From Pedobacter sp. SYP-B3415 (GTDB taxonomy: Bacteria > Bacteroidota > Bacteroidia > Sphingobacteriales > Sphingobacteriaceae), in NCBI RefSeq assembly GCF_004138205.1, contig NZ_RXNQ01000004.1:1-64000 (forward strand): DNA of 64,000 bases, given 5' to 3'. Shown here in pieces: positions 50,372-60,093 of the stretch. The stretch's first letter is position 1. Each line of letters starts with the position of its first letter. The notes beneath the pieces were generated by a model. The model saw only the letters and a list, made by a program, of their open reading frames with translations, was not told the origin of the DNA and did no database searches. A program made the position numbers and the translations under genes.

Positions 50372-51613
50372 TTATTTTTTGAATGTTTGTTCGATTTGTG
50401 AGAGTGATACACCCAGTACCTTTTGTGCGATCGCGTTAAGACCCTGCGCGTCTCCGGTAAAATGGAATACGCTATGCCGGTGTGTCTGTTTTGCACCTGG
50501 TTTCAGGAAGGCCGGTGGCGACACGCTTTCGATCTCATAAAATGGTCCCATCTGGCTGCCGTCTGCAAGCGGGCCGTCGTTGTAGGCATTCATGGCATCG
50601 CCGCTGTAGGGTTCGCGGTCGGTACGCCACTCCTGGTTCAGATACTTAGCGTTGTTGTCTATGTCAAACAGCGTAATAGTGAGTACTTTGCTGTCTGAAG
50701 CATAACTTCCCGCTACATTTTTAACCCGGGCGGGAGGAATACCGAGTTTTCCGCGGGACTTTCCGTCCGCCTTGAAAAACAACACACCATCTTTGAAGCT
50801 GATACGGTCTTTCTCGATTTCACCAAAGTAATCGGTTGTGGCTACTTTACCGGCCGCAGATTCTACATACGGAATAACGATGACCGTGCCCGGTGAGGGG
50901 CTGAACATATCGAGGCTCCACATACATGGCGCGCCGCTTTGTTCATCCCAGGTATTGCTCCCTTTGTTGATCAGAACATTGGTTGTACGGAATGCTACTG
51001 ATTTGACACCGGCCGCCGGTTTGATGCCCAGCAGGCCTGGTATGCTTCCGGTCTCTATCACTTCAATATCACGCTCAATGCCCAGCTTGATCGGTGTTCC
51101 GGCATAATTCTGAAGTTCCATGTCTTTTCGCAACGAAGCCTTTTTTTCTGTTGAGGCGGTGAGCTGCCAGCTTTCACTGTCAATGCCCGGCGGCGTATGC
51201 CAGTTGTCGAAGTCCATCTTCGCTCCGGGTTTGAAGAACAGTGAGAACTTTCCGCCTTCCGGCCCGAGCCATAAGCGGTCTTCACCGCCGTAGGCATTCA
51301 TGTGCGGATCTACAGGCTGGTCAAACGCTTTGTAATTTACCCAGCCAAAACTTTTGCCGTCCATGCCGTCAGCAGTAGAGGTAAAGACCTTGCCCTGGTA
51401 TTTAGCAGAAATGATCAGCTGGCCCCGGCCTGAGCTGTCTTTCAATACCACCAGGCTGTCCCTGTCTTTCAGGAAGGTCAGGTCGTAGCCAAAAGTTCCC
51501 TTTTCAAATTCGCTCATTGTTTTCTGATCGTTTTCTTTTTTGTTGCCGCTGCAGCTGGCCAGAAAAATGCCCAGCAAGCCGGCGGCAATGGTTTTTGTGT
51601 GTAGGTTGTTCAT
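50372..51613 (-). CDS. DUF6786-like lipoprotein of PULs
   Basis: This 413-residue protein has a lipoprotein signal ([17 protein letters not shown], lipid Cys at about 21). The rest is mostly beta-structured, with [22 protein letters not shown] and W-rich segments such as [15 protein letters not shown]. It reminds me of the galactose-mutarotase-like fold of DUF6786 proteins that accompany sugar-utilisation loci, but no active site is established. It lies 40 bp upstream of fucI and 38 bp after the small lipoprotein gene. It could be a sugar epimerase-like or binding protein. Confidence 0.7.
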   Translation of the reverse strand: MNNLHTKTIAAGLLGIFLASCSGNKKENDQKTMSEFEKGTFGYDLTFLKDRDSLVVLKDSSGRGQLIISAKYQGKVFTSTADGMDGKSFGWVNYKAFDQPVDPHMNAYGGEDRLWLGPEGGKFSLFFKPGAKMDFDNWHTPPGIDSESWQLTASTEKKASLRKDMELQNYAGTPIKLGIERDIEVIETGSIPGLLGIKPAAGVKSVAFRTTNVLINKGSNTWDEQSGAPCMWSLDMFSPSPGTVIVIPYVESAAGKVATTDYFGEIEKDRISFKDGVLFFKADGKSRGKLGIPPARVKNVAGSYASDSKVLTITLFDIDNNAKYLNQEWRTDREPYSGDAMNAYNDGPLADGSQMGPFYEIESVSPPAFLKPGAKQTHRHSVFHFTGDAQGLNAIAQKVLGVSLSQIEQTFKK

Positions 51614-51651
51614 TTATTTTGATTTTGTATAGGTCGGTTTGGTTTTCCGGC

Positions 51652-52065
51652 TCAGGGGTTGTATTGCACGGTCTGCCCGAGCGAATAGATACTCGAAGCA
51701 TAATTTACATCCTTATTCCTGGTTCTGCCAAAGAGTTTCACGATAAATCGATAAGTTTTGGTTGCGTTCGGAATATCATATACAAAACTTGCCGGCGACG
51801 CTGGTACGGTAAATTCATTAATAACGATGGTTCGAGTCGGACTTATGACCTCGGTAACCTGTATGTTGATACTCAGCGGCTGCTCAATTTCTGCCGGAAT
51901 GGCGTTCGGTACTGTCCAGCCCAGCGTAATTTTTTGCGCCTGTGTTTTCTGTAAGCTCAAGTTGTTCACAGCCGGCAGGCTGACACCCGGTTTGCTGTAC
52001 TCGTCTGACTTTTTACAGGCCGCGAAAGCAAGAAACAACAGACAAATGGAAAGATACTTTTTCAT
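51652..52065 (-). CDS. Small PUL lipoprotein with a beta-sandwich (FN3-like) domain
   Basis: This 137-residue protein begins at the ATG at 52065 (MKKYLSICLLFLAFAAC, lipid Cys at about 17) rather than the in-frame TTG at 52074. After KKSDEYSKPGV it shows an FN3/Ig-like beta pattern (NNLSLQKTQAQKITLGWTVP, ...KTYRFIVKLFGRTRNKD). Proteins of this size and position, directly after SusD, usually serve as extra surface glycan-binding proteins. The ligand is unknown. Confidence 0.8.
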   Translation of the reverse strand: MKKYLSICLLFLAFAACKKSDEYSKPGVSLPAVNNLSLQKTQAQKITLGWTVPNAIPAEIEQPLSINIQVTEVISPTRTIVINEFTVPASPASFVYDIPNATKTYRFIVKLFGRTRNKDVNYASSIYSLGQTVQYNP

Positions 52066-52075
52066 GGTCGTCAAA

Positions 52076-53839
52076 TTAATAGCCCGGGTTCTGGGTGTAA
52101 CTGCCTTGAGAATAATTCATTTGTGGCTGCGGAACAGGCAGGAACTCATCCCGGCCTGCTACAAACCGGCCCTGGCGGTTCCAGGCAAAACGGTCGCCCT
52201 CTTTTGAGAAATATGCGTTCATTGTCGGTTCAAGGATTCCCCAGCGCATCAGGTCAAAAAAGCGCCGGCCCTCGTTGGCCAGTTCCAGGCGGTTCTCCCA
52301 GATGAGCGCCTGCAGGGCGAACTCTTTTGTCCAGGTGCAGTTTACACCCGGTTTGTAGGTTTCGGCGCGGTAATCCATCCACAGTGTGCCATCTTGTTTT
52401 TTCAGCCGGGCTGTGCTGTTGGCAGCACGCGTTCGTATCCTGTTGATGAGCGGTAACGCTTCCTGTTCCCGACCAAGCTGGATCAGTATTTCTGCTTTCC
52501 AGAGGATCACTTCTGCATACCGGATTTCCTTTTTGTTCATCGAATTGTAGACAAAGAAGGGTTTGAATACGCAATTACAATCCGGTTGTACCTGCTCTTT
52601 AAGCGATTTAAAGTAGCCGTACTGAGCGGCATCACGCGTAGCGGCCTCTTCATATAAAAGCTGATTGTTGTACTTGAACGGATAGCCCGGAATGGCAACG
52701 GTATGACTAAGGCGCGGATCAAAACTGTGGCTTTTGAAGTAGGCAACATAGGTATTACCGCGCATCTCGGTGTTGTTGTAATTTACAAAATCAGGCAGCC
52801 CGGTATTATCGGTTTTAAATGCGTTGACCAGCGTATGTGAAGGTTTATGAAAATCACAGCAGGCAAAATATGGTGCCCAGTATGGCGCATTCAGTTCATC
52901 GCCGCGATTCAGGCGTCCATCAGTTGTGCCGTCATCGATCGAGTACTGTACCTCCCAGAGCGACTCTTTGGTGTTATTGTCATACTCGATCAGGAAATTA
53001 TTGGCGAAATCAGGTTCGAGGTCGTAAGTCGAGCCGTCTTTTGCCATGATCAGATCAATGTGCGCAAGCGACTTGTTCAGCGTCTCTTTGTTGATGTTTA
53101 TAACCTGGTGCCGGTCGTCTTTTTCATAAGCGCGAAATAACAGAGCTTTGGCTGCGAAAGCGTGGGCAGCATAGCGCGTAGGCCGGCCTTTCTCGGCCTG
53201 GGTTTCGGGCAGCACATTTGCCGCATCTTCGAAATCCTTGATTATTTTGTCCCAAAGCGGCAGATCGTTCTGGTTGGGAACACGGTTTGGCACCCGTGCT
53301 ACACTGTCTGCATCATTTGGCGTTAGTTCGGTAATGTAGGGCACATATTTCCACCGCAACTTCATTCCGAGGTAAATCCAGCCCCTGATAAATTTCATCT
53401 CCGCAACCCGTTGTTCTTTAGCCGGGAACGCGTTCGCATCGATCCTGGAGAGAATGCTTAGCGCCGTGTTTGCACGGCTGATACCGCGATAGCCGGCAAA
53501 CCAGGGACCGTCGTTGTTTCCGGTGTTTGATGTGACCGGTGCAAACAGCTCCATTTCGTGCCAGGGCGTCTGGTCGTTGAGGCCACCTCCGCCTTTGTAT
53601 GCGTCGTCTGAACGGACGCTTTGTATCCATGGATTGTGCGTGTCGCCATAGCCCAGCCCCGCCATGTGCGAGTAAGCTGCGATAACAAATTTTTCGATCT
53701 GTGCCGGATCCTGCGCCTGCTCTTCAGAAAGCACGCCTTTTGGATTTACTTCAAGGAATTTTTTACAGCCCGCCAATCCTGATATCCCCAATAAAACGAG
53801 GATGCATAGTATAAATCTGATATTTTTCATGGTTAGCAT
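52076..53839 (-). CDS. SusD/RagB-type surface glycan-binding lipoprotein (first pair)
   Basis: This 587-residue protein has a lipoprotein signal (CILVLLGISGLAGCKKFLEVNPKG is the region, lipid Cys at about 25). SusD blocks are EKFVIAAYSHMA, MKFIRGWIYLGMKLRW, RYAEVILWKAEILIQLGREQEA, NRIRTRAA and WENRLELANEGRRFFDLMRWG. It works with the SusC gene 1 bp upstream. It is not closely similar to the second SusD, so the two pairs likely take different oligosaccharides. Confidence 0.96.
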   Translation of the reverse strand: MLTMKNIRFILCILVLLGISGLAGCKKFLEVNPKGVLSEEQAQDPAQIEKFVIAAYSHMAGLGYGDTHNPWIQSVRSDDAYKGGGGLNDQTPWHEMELFAPVTSNTGNNDGPWFAGYRGISRANTALSILSRIDANAFPAKEQRVAEMKFIRGWIYLGMKLRWKYVPYITELTPNDADSVARVPNRVPNQNDLPLWDKIIKDFEDAANVLPETQAEKGRPTRYAAHAFAAKALLFRAYEKDDRHQVININKETLNKSLAHIDLIMAKDGSTYDLEPDFANNFLIEYDNNTKESLWEVQYSIDDGTTDGRLNRGDELNAPYWAPYFACCDFHKPSHTLVNAFKTDNTGLPDFVNYNNTEMRGNTYVAYFKSHSFDPRLSHTVAIPGYPFKYNNQLLYEEAATRDAAQYGYFKSLKEQVQPDCNCVFKPFFVYNSMNKKEIRYAEVILWKAEILIQLGREQEALPLINRIRTRAANSTARLKKQDGTLWMDYRAETYKPGVNCTWTKEFALQALIWENRLELANEGRRFFDLMRWGILEPTMNAYFSKEGDRFAWNRQGRFVAGRDEFLPVPQPQMNYSQGSYTQNPGY

Positions 53840-53840
53840 T

Positions 53841-56800
53841 TTAAAAAGTAACGTTTAGACCAAGGAAGCCGGTAATTGGCATTGGGTAACCCGTGCCGGG
53901 GTTTTCCGGATCTCCTGCGGTAAAGCGGTCATCGCCCCAGGATTTTTTTATATTGAGGAGATTTTGACCGGATACATACACCCTTAGTCTTTTCATACTC
54001 AGCCGCTCAACCAGCCGGCCCGGCAGCGAGTAGCCGATATCAAGCGTGCGTAGTTTGATGTACGAGCCGTTTTCAAGATAATAGGATGAAAACCTTTTTT
54101 CGCCGTTTGCGTCGCCGCGCGATAAGGCCGGGATATCTGAATCGGGATTGAGCGGCGACCACGCGTCGAGAATACGCACAGGGTGGTTGCGGTCTTTCTG
54201 GATACCTATGTTCCAGAAATCGCTCGACTCTTTCCAGGCGTTGTATACCGTGTTGCCAAAAAATCCCTGGAAGAAAAAGGTGATGTCAAAGTTTTTATAA
54301 GTTGCAGCGAAGTTCAGACCGGCGGTCATTTTAGGGTCTGAAGTGCCCAGCCAGGTACGGTCATACACTTCATTAATTACGCCATCGCCATCAAGGTCTT
54401 TATACCGGATGCGTCCCAGTCCTTTTCCGTTCTGACGGGCTGAATTATCAACTTCTTCCTGTGTTTTGAAAATACCGTCTGCCACCAGGCCATAATGCGA
54501 GTTTCGCGAGCGGCCTATAATGTTGTCAAGCAGACCGTTGCCGGCGTACACGTATTTAAAACTTTCAGGCACTGAAACGATTTTGTTTCTGTATGCCGCT
54601 ACGTTACCGGTTATCGTGTAACTGAAGTCTTTCGCTCGTCCTGCCCAGCTCAAAACCAGTTCGATACCTTTATTATTCATGTTGCCGGCGTTGATGAAAC
54701 GATAGCCGCCTTCACCAAGTGCCGCAGGATAAGGAGGTTCGAAAAGCATGTTGGTCGTTGTCTTATCAAACCAGTCAAATGAGCCGCTCAACCGATTTTT
54801 CAGCAATGCGAAGTCGACACCAAGATTGGTTTGTGTCGTGGCCTCCCACTGCAAATCTGCATTACCAAGGCGGCGACGAAGCAATCCGCTTGGGATACTG
54901 CCCGAGGGGTTTCCCGCAATGGGATATGAGGTTCCGTTAAAGTCTGTAGCATAAATGTTAACCAGGCGGCCGGCTCCCAGCGGTTCTGAGTTGCCATTTT
55001 GTCCCCAGCTGGCGCGGAACTTCAAATCGTCAAAAATCTTCAGATCTTTCATGAACTTCTCCTCGCTGATGCGCCAGCCACCGGAAAATGCCGGGAATAT
55101 GGCGTAACGGTTATTTGCTCCAAACACCGATGAGCCGTCCTGCCTGATGGTGGCAGAAAGCAGGTACTTCGAATCGAAAGCGTAGTTGATTTTTCCGAAG
55201 AAAGACGCAAGCCGGCGTTCATCTCCGCCGCCGAACTGTTCCTTCCTGTCGCCGGTAGCGGCGCCGATATACGCAAAGTCACGATCTTCTGCCTCGAGGC
55301 CGTCGCGGTAGGAATTTACATCTTCTGCGACAAAACGGTATGTCTCTACACCCGCAAGTGCGTCAATCACGCTTTTACCAAGCGTCAGGTTATACGTCAG
55401 CGTGTTGGTCCAGGTGTAGCCGAGGTTTTGGTTGTTGGTTTGTCTTACGCCGTTGATATCGCTGCCGCGCCCGCCGCCTTCCTGCCATTTACGTTGTATA
55501 TCGCGCAGGTAAGACATGCTGTAATCTACGCCGAACTGGCTTCTGAAGTTGAGGTTATCAAGAATTTTGAGGTTGACATAGGCATTACCCAGCACCTTCA
55601 TGAAGTTAAAGCCATTGTCTTTACTAAGTTCAAGCTCGCGGATCGGATTGTTGAAATCGTCCATGCCAAGACCCATCGCCGAACCGCCCCAGCCGCCATT
55701 GTTATCATATACAGGAACGTTTGGCGGCATGACGAGAAACTGGTAAGTACTGTTTACACTGCGTACCTTCAGGTTGGTCAGTGTCAGGTTCTCCCCTACA
55801 GTTAGCCTGCCTTTGATCAGGTCATACTCATTATTAAATCTGGCTGAATAACGTCTGAATTGTGATGTGATCTGCGTGCCGTCATTGTTGTAGTAGTTCA
55901 GGGAGAGCAGGCTCGATGAACGTTCCCGTCCGCCTGAAATGGTAACCTGGTGATTCTGCTGTAAACCGGTACGGGTACCCTCTTCGAACCAGTTTGTGTT
56001 TGCCGAGGGCATTGTTTTCTGATTGTTCAGCCACGGAACAGCTGTCACGCTATTGAGTACCGGAATGCCCTGCGCGTTCGTGGTCCAGTCATAATTGTAA
56101 ATGCGGATGGTCGAGGGATCGATACCATCATTTACAGTTGCCTGCCAGAGGCCGCGGCCATATTGTTCGGCATCTAACATATCGGGCACACCATTTATTT
56201 TCTGAAGACCGAGGTAGGTTTCGTAGCTGATTTCATTTTCACCTTTTCTTCCCTTCTTGGTGTTGATCAGGATCACACCACCCGCTGCACGCGAACCGTA
56301 GATCGAAGCTGAGGAAGCGTCTTTCAAAAATTGAATTCCCTCGATATCATTTGGGTTGATGTCGCGAAGGTTGATGCTAACGGGCTGCCCGTCTAAAACG
56401 ATCAGGGGCGGTGATGAGTTGATTGAAGTGATACCGCGTACCTGGATACCGATTTCTTCTGCCGGGTTGCCATTTGTTGTAATATTTACCCCCGGCACTT
56501 TGCCCTGCAGTGAACGGAGTACGTTTGCGCTGGGGTTCTTAGCGAAGTCATCGCGTGTAACGGCGGTCACCGCACCCGTGAGGTCTGCTTTTTTCTGCGT
56601 CATGTAACCGGTATAAATGCGCACCTCTTCGAGTTCGTTCGCTGCCGATTCCAGACGCACATTATAGGTCGTTCCTGATCCCAGCGTAAGCTCGCGGGTT
56701 TGCATACCAACAAAGGTGAAAACAAGCACGCCTCCTGTTTCAGGCACGCCGATTTCAAAGCGTCCCTGACCATCGGTGGCCACCCGGGTAGCGCTGCCTT

Positions 56801-56999
56801 TCAATTGCACGCCGACTCCCGGAAGCGCTTCACCTTGTGCATCTCTGACAACCCCGCCAACTTTTCGTCCCTGTTGGGCCTGTGCCTGCACCAGAGACGG
56901 CCAGGCAACCAGCAGCGACAAAAGCAGGAAGGCTGCCGGCAGAAACCTTCGCATTTCGTCGTACTGCCTCATAGCCAGGGCCTGTACTTTACTTTTCAT
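53841..56999 (-). CDS. SusC/RagA-type TonB-dependent transporter (first pair)
   Basis: This 1052-residue outer-membrane transporter has an export signal (FLPAAFLLLSLLVAWPSLVQAQ), a CarboxypepD_reg-like domain (VGGVVRDAQGEALPGVGVQLKG), a TonB-box-like ELEEVRIYTGYMTQKKADLTGAV, a plug with PPLIVLDGQPVSINLRDINP and a barrel ending PITGFLGLNVTF. It lies 70 bp after GH172, and SusD follows directly. It imports surface-bound oligosaccharides into the periplasm. Confidence 0.97.
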   Translation of the reverse strand: MKSKVQALAMRQYDEMRRFLPAAFLLLSLLVAWPSLVQAQAQQGRKVGGVVRDAQGEALPGVGVQLKGSATRVATDGQGRFEIGVPETGGVLVFTFVGMQTRELTLGSGTTYNVRLESAANELEEVRIYTGYMTQKKADLTGAVTAVTRDDFAKNPSANVLRSLQGKVPGVNITTNGNPAEEIGIQVRGITSINSSPPLIVLDGQPVSINLRDINPNDIEGIQFLKDASSASIYGSRAAGGVILINTKKGRKGENEISYETYLGLQKINGVPDMLDAEQYGRGLWQATVNDGIDPSTIRIYNYDWTTNAQGIPVLNSVTAVPWLNNQKTMPSANTNWFEEGTRTGLQQNHQVTISGGRERSSSLLSLNYYNNDGTQITSQFRRYSARFNNEYDLIKGRLTVGENLTLTNLKVRSVNSTYQFLVMPPNVPVYDNNGGWGGSAMGLGMDDFNNPIRELELSKDNGFNFMKVLGNAYVNLKILDNLNFRSQFGVDYSMSYLRDIQRKWQEGGGRGSDINGVRQTNNQNLGYTWTNTLTYNLTLGKSVIDALAGVETYRFVAEDVNSYRDGLEAEDRDFAYIGAATGDRKEQFGGGDERRLASFFGKINYAFDSKYLLSATIRQDGSSVFGANNRYAIFPAFSGGWRISEEKFMKDLKIFDDLKFRASWGQNGNSEPLGAGRLVNIYATDFNGTSYPIAGNPSGSIPSGLLRRRLGNADLQWEATTQTNLGVDFALLKNRLSGSFDWFDKTTTNMLFEPPYPAALGEGGYRFINAGNMNNKGIELVLSWAGRAKDFSYTITGNVAAYRNKIVSVPESFKYVYAGNGLLDNIIGRSRNSHYGLVADGIFKTQEEVDNSARQNGKGLGRIRYKDLDGDGVINEVYDRTWLGTSDPKMTAGLNFAATYKNFDITFFFQGFFGNTVYNAWKESSDFWNIGIQKDRNHPVRILDAWSPLNPDSDIPALSRGDANGEKRFSSYYLENGSYIKLRTLDIGYSLPGRLVERLSMKRLRVYVSGQNLLNIKKSWGDDRFTAGDPENPGTGYPMPITGFLGLNVTF

Positions 57000-57068
57000 A
57001 GTGGTTTAGTGTTTAAGTTGTTTGTATCTGGTTTCCGGAAAAGTGTTGCTGGTCAGGCAACGGCTCCG

Positions 57069-58265
57069 TTAATTTACTTCAAGCTCATCTTTCGAAGGAA
57101 GTTTTGGGAAACGCGCATGCGGCTCGCGCTGATACCAGTAGGCAACCGTAATGATATCTGATCGTTGCGCGAGATAGCGTCCCTCCGACCGCCAGCCAAG
57201 GTCCTGAACCGTTATCTTCAGGTCTTTGTCGAAGCGGATGGGATCCATAACATGCCAGCGGTACATGCCAAATCGTTGTGACACCTCGTAATGACCGTCG
57301 CCGCGTAAGACCTGGTGCAGGCCGGCAAAAGGCGTAGTGAATTCAGTGTAGTCAACAATCTCTACGCCCGAGGCTGTTTTCTTCCGGCTGTCAAAATTGT
57401 ACGAGCCACAGAAATAATCTTCGGTACCGGTACCAACAATGGTTGCATAATCTTTGTCACCATCCATGAAAAACTTCAGCTCACCTTCTCCCCACCAGCC
57501 GTTGTTAGTCACTCCGATACCCATATAGGTTCCTACATAATGGCCTTTGCCTTTTATCCCATCGACAATCGTATGCAGTGAACTGGCATTATGACGGCTT
57601 CTGCGGAACTGCGCATGGAAATAAGCTTCGTCCTCGCCTACATCTGTGAGGGTGTAGTCTACCTGGTAGTACAGGTTCATTGGCCGCTCGTCAATGTTTT
57701 CCATAGTGATGCGGCATTTTTTGCGGAAAGGCATTTTCCAGTAGCTGTTAAAGGCGCTGCCCGGGTTAACTGTTACTGCCATTGAGTTGAGCGGCGAGTA
57801 TCGCCCCCAGCCCATGCCGAAAAAAGCGCCGACCGGTGCTTCGACAGACGGTTCGGTTTCATCGTCCCAATAAAAGCGGATAATCGAAAAATTCCAGTTG
57901 CCGGTCGGGGTCATCCAGATATGCTGAATGGCGCCCGAGCCGCTGATCTCGGCGATTGTGATCGTCTCTTTTGCATTAATGGTGATAAAGGGGTTTACTT
58001 TCCACCCAAGACCAAGATCGCGTGAGGCCATTGCTGCATTTGCGACATTGCGCTGGCCCTTCTGCCTGACCGGGTCGGCCATGCCGCCCTTTCCCTTGGC
58101 GCCGGTAAAGTTTTCGGGACTGATTGATCTGGTCTGGGCATCAGATAGCCGGGACAGATTCCCCATGTTCATATCAAGACCGTTGAAGGTGTTCTGTTTC
58201 TGTGCGGAAAGCTGGTTTGCAAGCAGCAATAAAATGAAACAGCTGAGTAAGTTTTTTAAGTTCAT
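57069..58265 (-). CDS. GH172 (DUF2961) glycoside hydrolase
   Basis: The start at 58265 (MNLKNLLSCFILLLLANQLSAQ, signal peptide) is chosen over an ATG at 58364 that adds 33 basic non-signal residues. The 398-residue protein is a DUF2961 jelly-roll enzyme: GAIQHIWMT, YWDDETEPSVEAPVGAFFG, GEGELKFFMDGD and GTGTEDYFCGSYNFD with Glu residues of the active-site type. Known GH172 members are exo-alpha-D-arabinofuranosidases or alpha-D-fructofuranosidases. Being the first gene of a PUL with FucI and AraB, a D-arabinofuranosidase role is favoured. It is preceded by two operator-like palindromes. Confidence 0.9.
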   Translation of the reverse strand: MNLKNLLSCFILLLLANQLSAQKQNTFNGLDMNMGNLSRLSDAQTRSISPENFTGAKGKGGMADPVRQKGQRNVANAAMASRDLGLGWKVNPFITINAKETITIAEISGSGAIQHIWMTPTGNWNFSIIRFYWDDETEPSVEAPVGAFFGMGWGRYSPLNSMAVTVNPGSAFNSYWKMPFRKKCRITMENIDERPMNLYYQVDYTLTDVGEDEAYFHAQFRRSRHNASSLHTIVDGIKGKGHYVGTYMGIGVTNNGWWGEGELKFFMDGDKDYATIVGTGTEDYFCGSYNFDSRKKTASGVEIVDYTEFTTPFAGLHQVLRGDGHYEVSQRFGMYRWHVMDPIRFDKDLKITVQDLGWRSEGRYLAQRSDIITVAYWYQREPHARFPKLPSKDELEVN

Positions 58266-58366
58266 TTGTGCGGTTTTAGATCTTGCCCTCCGGCGCTGCC
58301 GGCAGGCTGTTTTACATTTGGTTATTTTTAAAACCGGACGAACTGCAAAGACAATACAATGCAATA

Positions 58367-58386
58367 TAGCTTATACGTTTAAGCTA
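58367..58386. promoter_or_regulatory. Near-perfect 20-bp palindrome before the PUL (operator site 1)
   Basis: TAGCTTATACGTTTAAGCTA is palindromic at 18 of 20 positions, centred on CG, 102 bp before the GH172 start. The form is typical of LacI-family operators and its core matches the site in front of lacI at 11.63 kb. Confidence 0.65.
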
Positions 58387-58466
58387 TTGGGGTAAAAAAA
58401 AGGGCTGTGTATCAGTGCGTGAGAGACAGCTCGTTCGGTTTATAATTGGTTCCTTATCTCAAACAT

Positions 58467-58486
58467 AAGCTTAAACGTTTAAACAA
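58467..58486. promoter_or_regulatory. Second operator-like palindrome before the PUL (operator site 2)
   Basis: AAGCTTAAACGTTTAAACAA shares the core GCTTAWACGTTTAA with site 1. The centres lie exactly 100 bp apart, a spacing that would allow a repression loop. Confidence 0.62.
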
Positions 58487-58698
58487 TCAAATAAATTTTA
58501 AACTTTTTTATGCTTTTTATAAGCAGAGTAGGTTGATGTGTTTGCTGTCATTGATATCCCTTCTGCTAAAACGATTATCCGTTTCTGATTGCTAAGCGGG
58601 CGTAGCGGATAATTTTTTCTCCGGTATTGGCCGATCGCAATCATGCCGGTGTCGCCGGGGGTCATAACCGCATACCGGTCAACGGCTGTTGGCCCGAC

Positions 58699-59430
58699 GT
58701 CCCTCCCGATTTGTAATCGGCATGACTGAACCGCGGATTTTTTAATCCGCAGCATAAAATATACAGTCGAAAATATGACCACTGGACGTGGGTGAAAAAC
58801 CTTTATCCGAACCACAAGACCATAGCTTGCTCCCCCGTCCCTCCTGATTTGTAATCGGGATGACTGAGCCGCGGATTTTTTTAATCCGCGTACAAAATAT
58901 ATAGTCGAAAATATGACCACTGGACCTGGGTGAAAAACCTTTATCCGAACCACAAGACCATAGCTTGCTCCCCCGTCCCTCCCGATTTGTAATCGGGATG
59001 ACCGAGCCGCGCATTTTCTATCCGCAACATAAAATATGGGATAGTGAATTTAGGACTACGGGACATCGATGAATAACTTTAAATCCTCGACCCAGGACCA
59101 CAGTTTGCTCCCCGTCCCTCCCGATTTGTAATCGGGATGACCGAGCTGCGGATTTTCTATCCGCAACATAAAATATATGATAGAGAATTTAGGACCACGG
59201 GACATCGATGAATAACTTTAAATCCGCGATCCAGGACCACAGTTTGCTCCCCCGTCCCTCCCGATTTGTAATCGGGATGACCGAACCGCGCATTTTCTAT
59301 CCGCAACATAAAATATATGATAGTGAATTTAGCACCACGGGACATCGATGAATAACTTTAAATCCTCGACCCAGGACCACAGCTTGCTACCCCGTCCCTC
59401 CCGATTTGTAATCGGGATGACCGAACCGCG
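58699..59430 (+). repeat. Six-copy tandem array of a double-hairpin repeat (period 138-140 bp)
   Basis: Units start at 58699, 58837, 58975, 59114, 59254 and 59394. Each begins GTCCCTCCCGATTTGTAATC and continues with the palindrome CCCGATTTGTAATCGGG, then ATGACYGA, then a second palindrome based on GCGGATT..AATCCGC or CGGATTTTCTATCCGC. Two spacer types occur: the AGTCGAAAATATGACCAC type after units 1 and 2, and GAATTTAGGACCACGGGAC after units 3-5. It is the same hairpin family as at 14.7-15.07 kb. Frames across the array are artefacts. The array fills most of 58.5-59.45 kb. Confidence 0.9.
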
Positions 59431-59607
59431 GATTTTTACTCCACTACCTAATTATACATTGCAATCAGGATCGACGGTAAAAACTTTACCGACCTACTAC
59501 CCATCTCTTGCAGCCCCAGGAACCGGCGGGGTGTGTTGACCTCTTTACAAGTCCGCCGGCAAACAATTTTATCTTAATCCAAGAAATCTTCCGGATATTT
59601 ATAACCG

Positions 59608-60093
59608 ATGCAGGTTTCACCAAATACTTTAAAATGGGCAATGCGGTTCTACCCGCCCCTGTTCTTTCAGCGAATCTGGGTAATTGGCTTTGCCGCCGAC
59701 TACCGAAGCGTGACAGTAAAAATTGCCAAAAGCATCTTCAATAAGAATTACAATGGCTCGATCTTCGGCGGAACGATCTATGCAGCTACCGATCCGTTTT
59801 TTGCTATTCTTTTCGATCAACTGCTGCAAAGGCGTGGCTTTAAAGTTCGTGTATGGCTTAAAAGCGCCTCAATTCAATACCTTAAGCCAGGCCGGAGTGC
59901 CCTGTATTTCACCATCCGGATTACAGACGATATGCTGGCTGAAGCCGACGCTACGCTGCGTAGCAACGGTAAATTCGTCAAAGCTTTTCCGATGGAAATT
60001 ACCAACCGGGCCGGCGAGCTTTGTGCAACGGTGATGAATGAGGTGTACATACGCAACCTTCACCAGGGGGAAGCTGCCGCGGTAGCTTATTGA
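59608..60093 (+). CDS. DUF4442-like hotdog-fold protein (putative thioesterase)
   Basis: This 161-residue soluble protein has the DUF4442 pattern: KWAMRFYPPLFFQRIWVIGF, NYNGSIFGGTIYAATDPFFAILFDQLLQ, VWLKSASIQYLKPGRSALYF and a C-terminal strand with MNEVYIRNL. The fold belongs to the hotdog thioesterase group (as in PaaI-like or YiiD C-terminal domains). The substrate is unknown, likely an acyl-CoA. It stands alone behind the repeat array. Its end overlaps the oppositely oriented small gene by 7 bp. Confidence 0.82.
   Translation: MQVSPNTLKWAMRFYPPLFFQRIWVIGFAADYRSVTVKIAKSIFNKNYNGSIFGGTIYAATDPFFAILFDQLLQRRGFKVRVWLKSASIQYLKPGRSALYFTIRITDDMLAEADATLRSNGKFVKAFPMEITNRAGELCATVMNEVYIRNLHQGEAAAVAY

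Noticed and set aside
58498..59345. Repetitive proteins on the minus strand (phrases like ITNREGRGSKLWSCGSD)
   Set aside because: These frames only translate the hairpin array; period and sequence follow the DNA repeat, with no start signals or homology.
58699..59430. CRISPR array
   Set aside because: Repeats are regular, but the spacers are over 100 bp and nearly identical to each other, and no cas genes are nearby. It is a tandem long-unit repeat.
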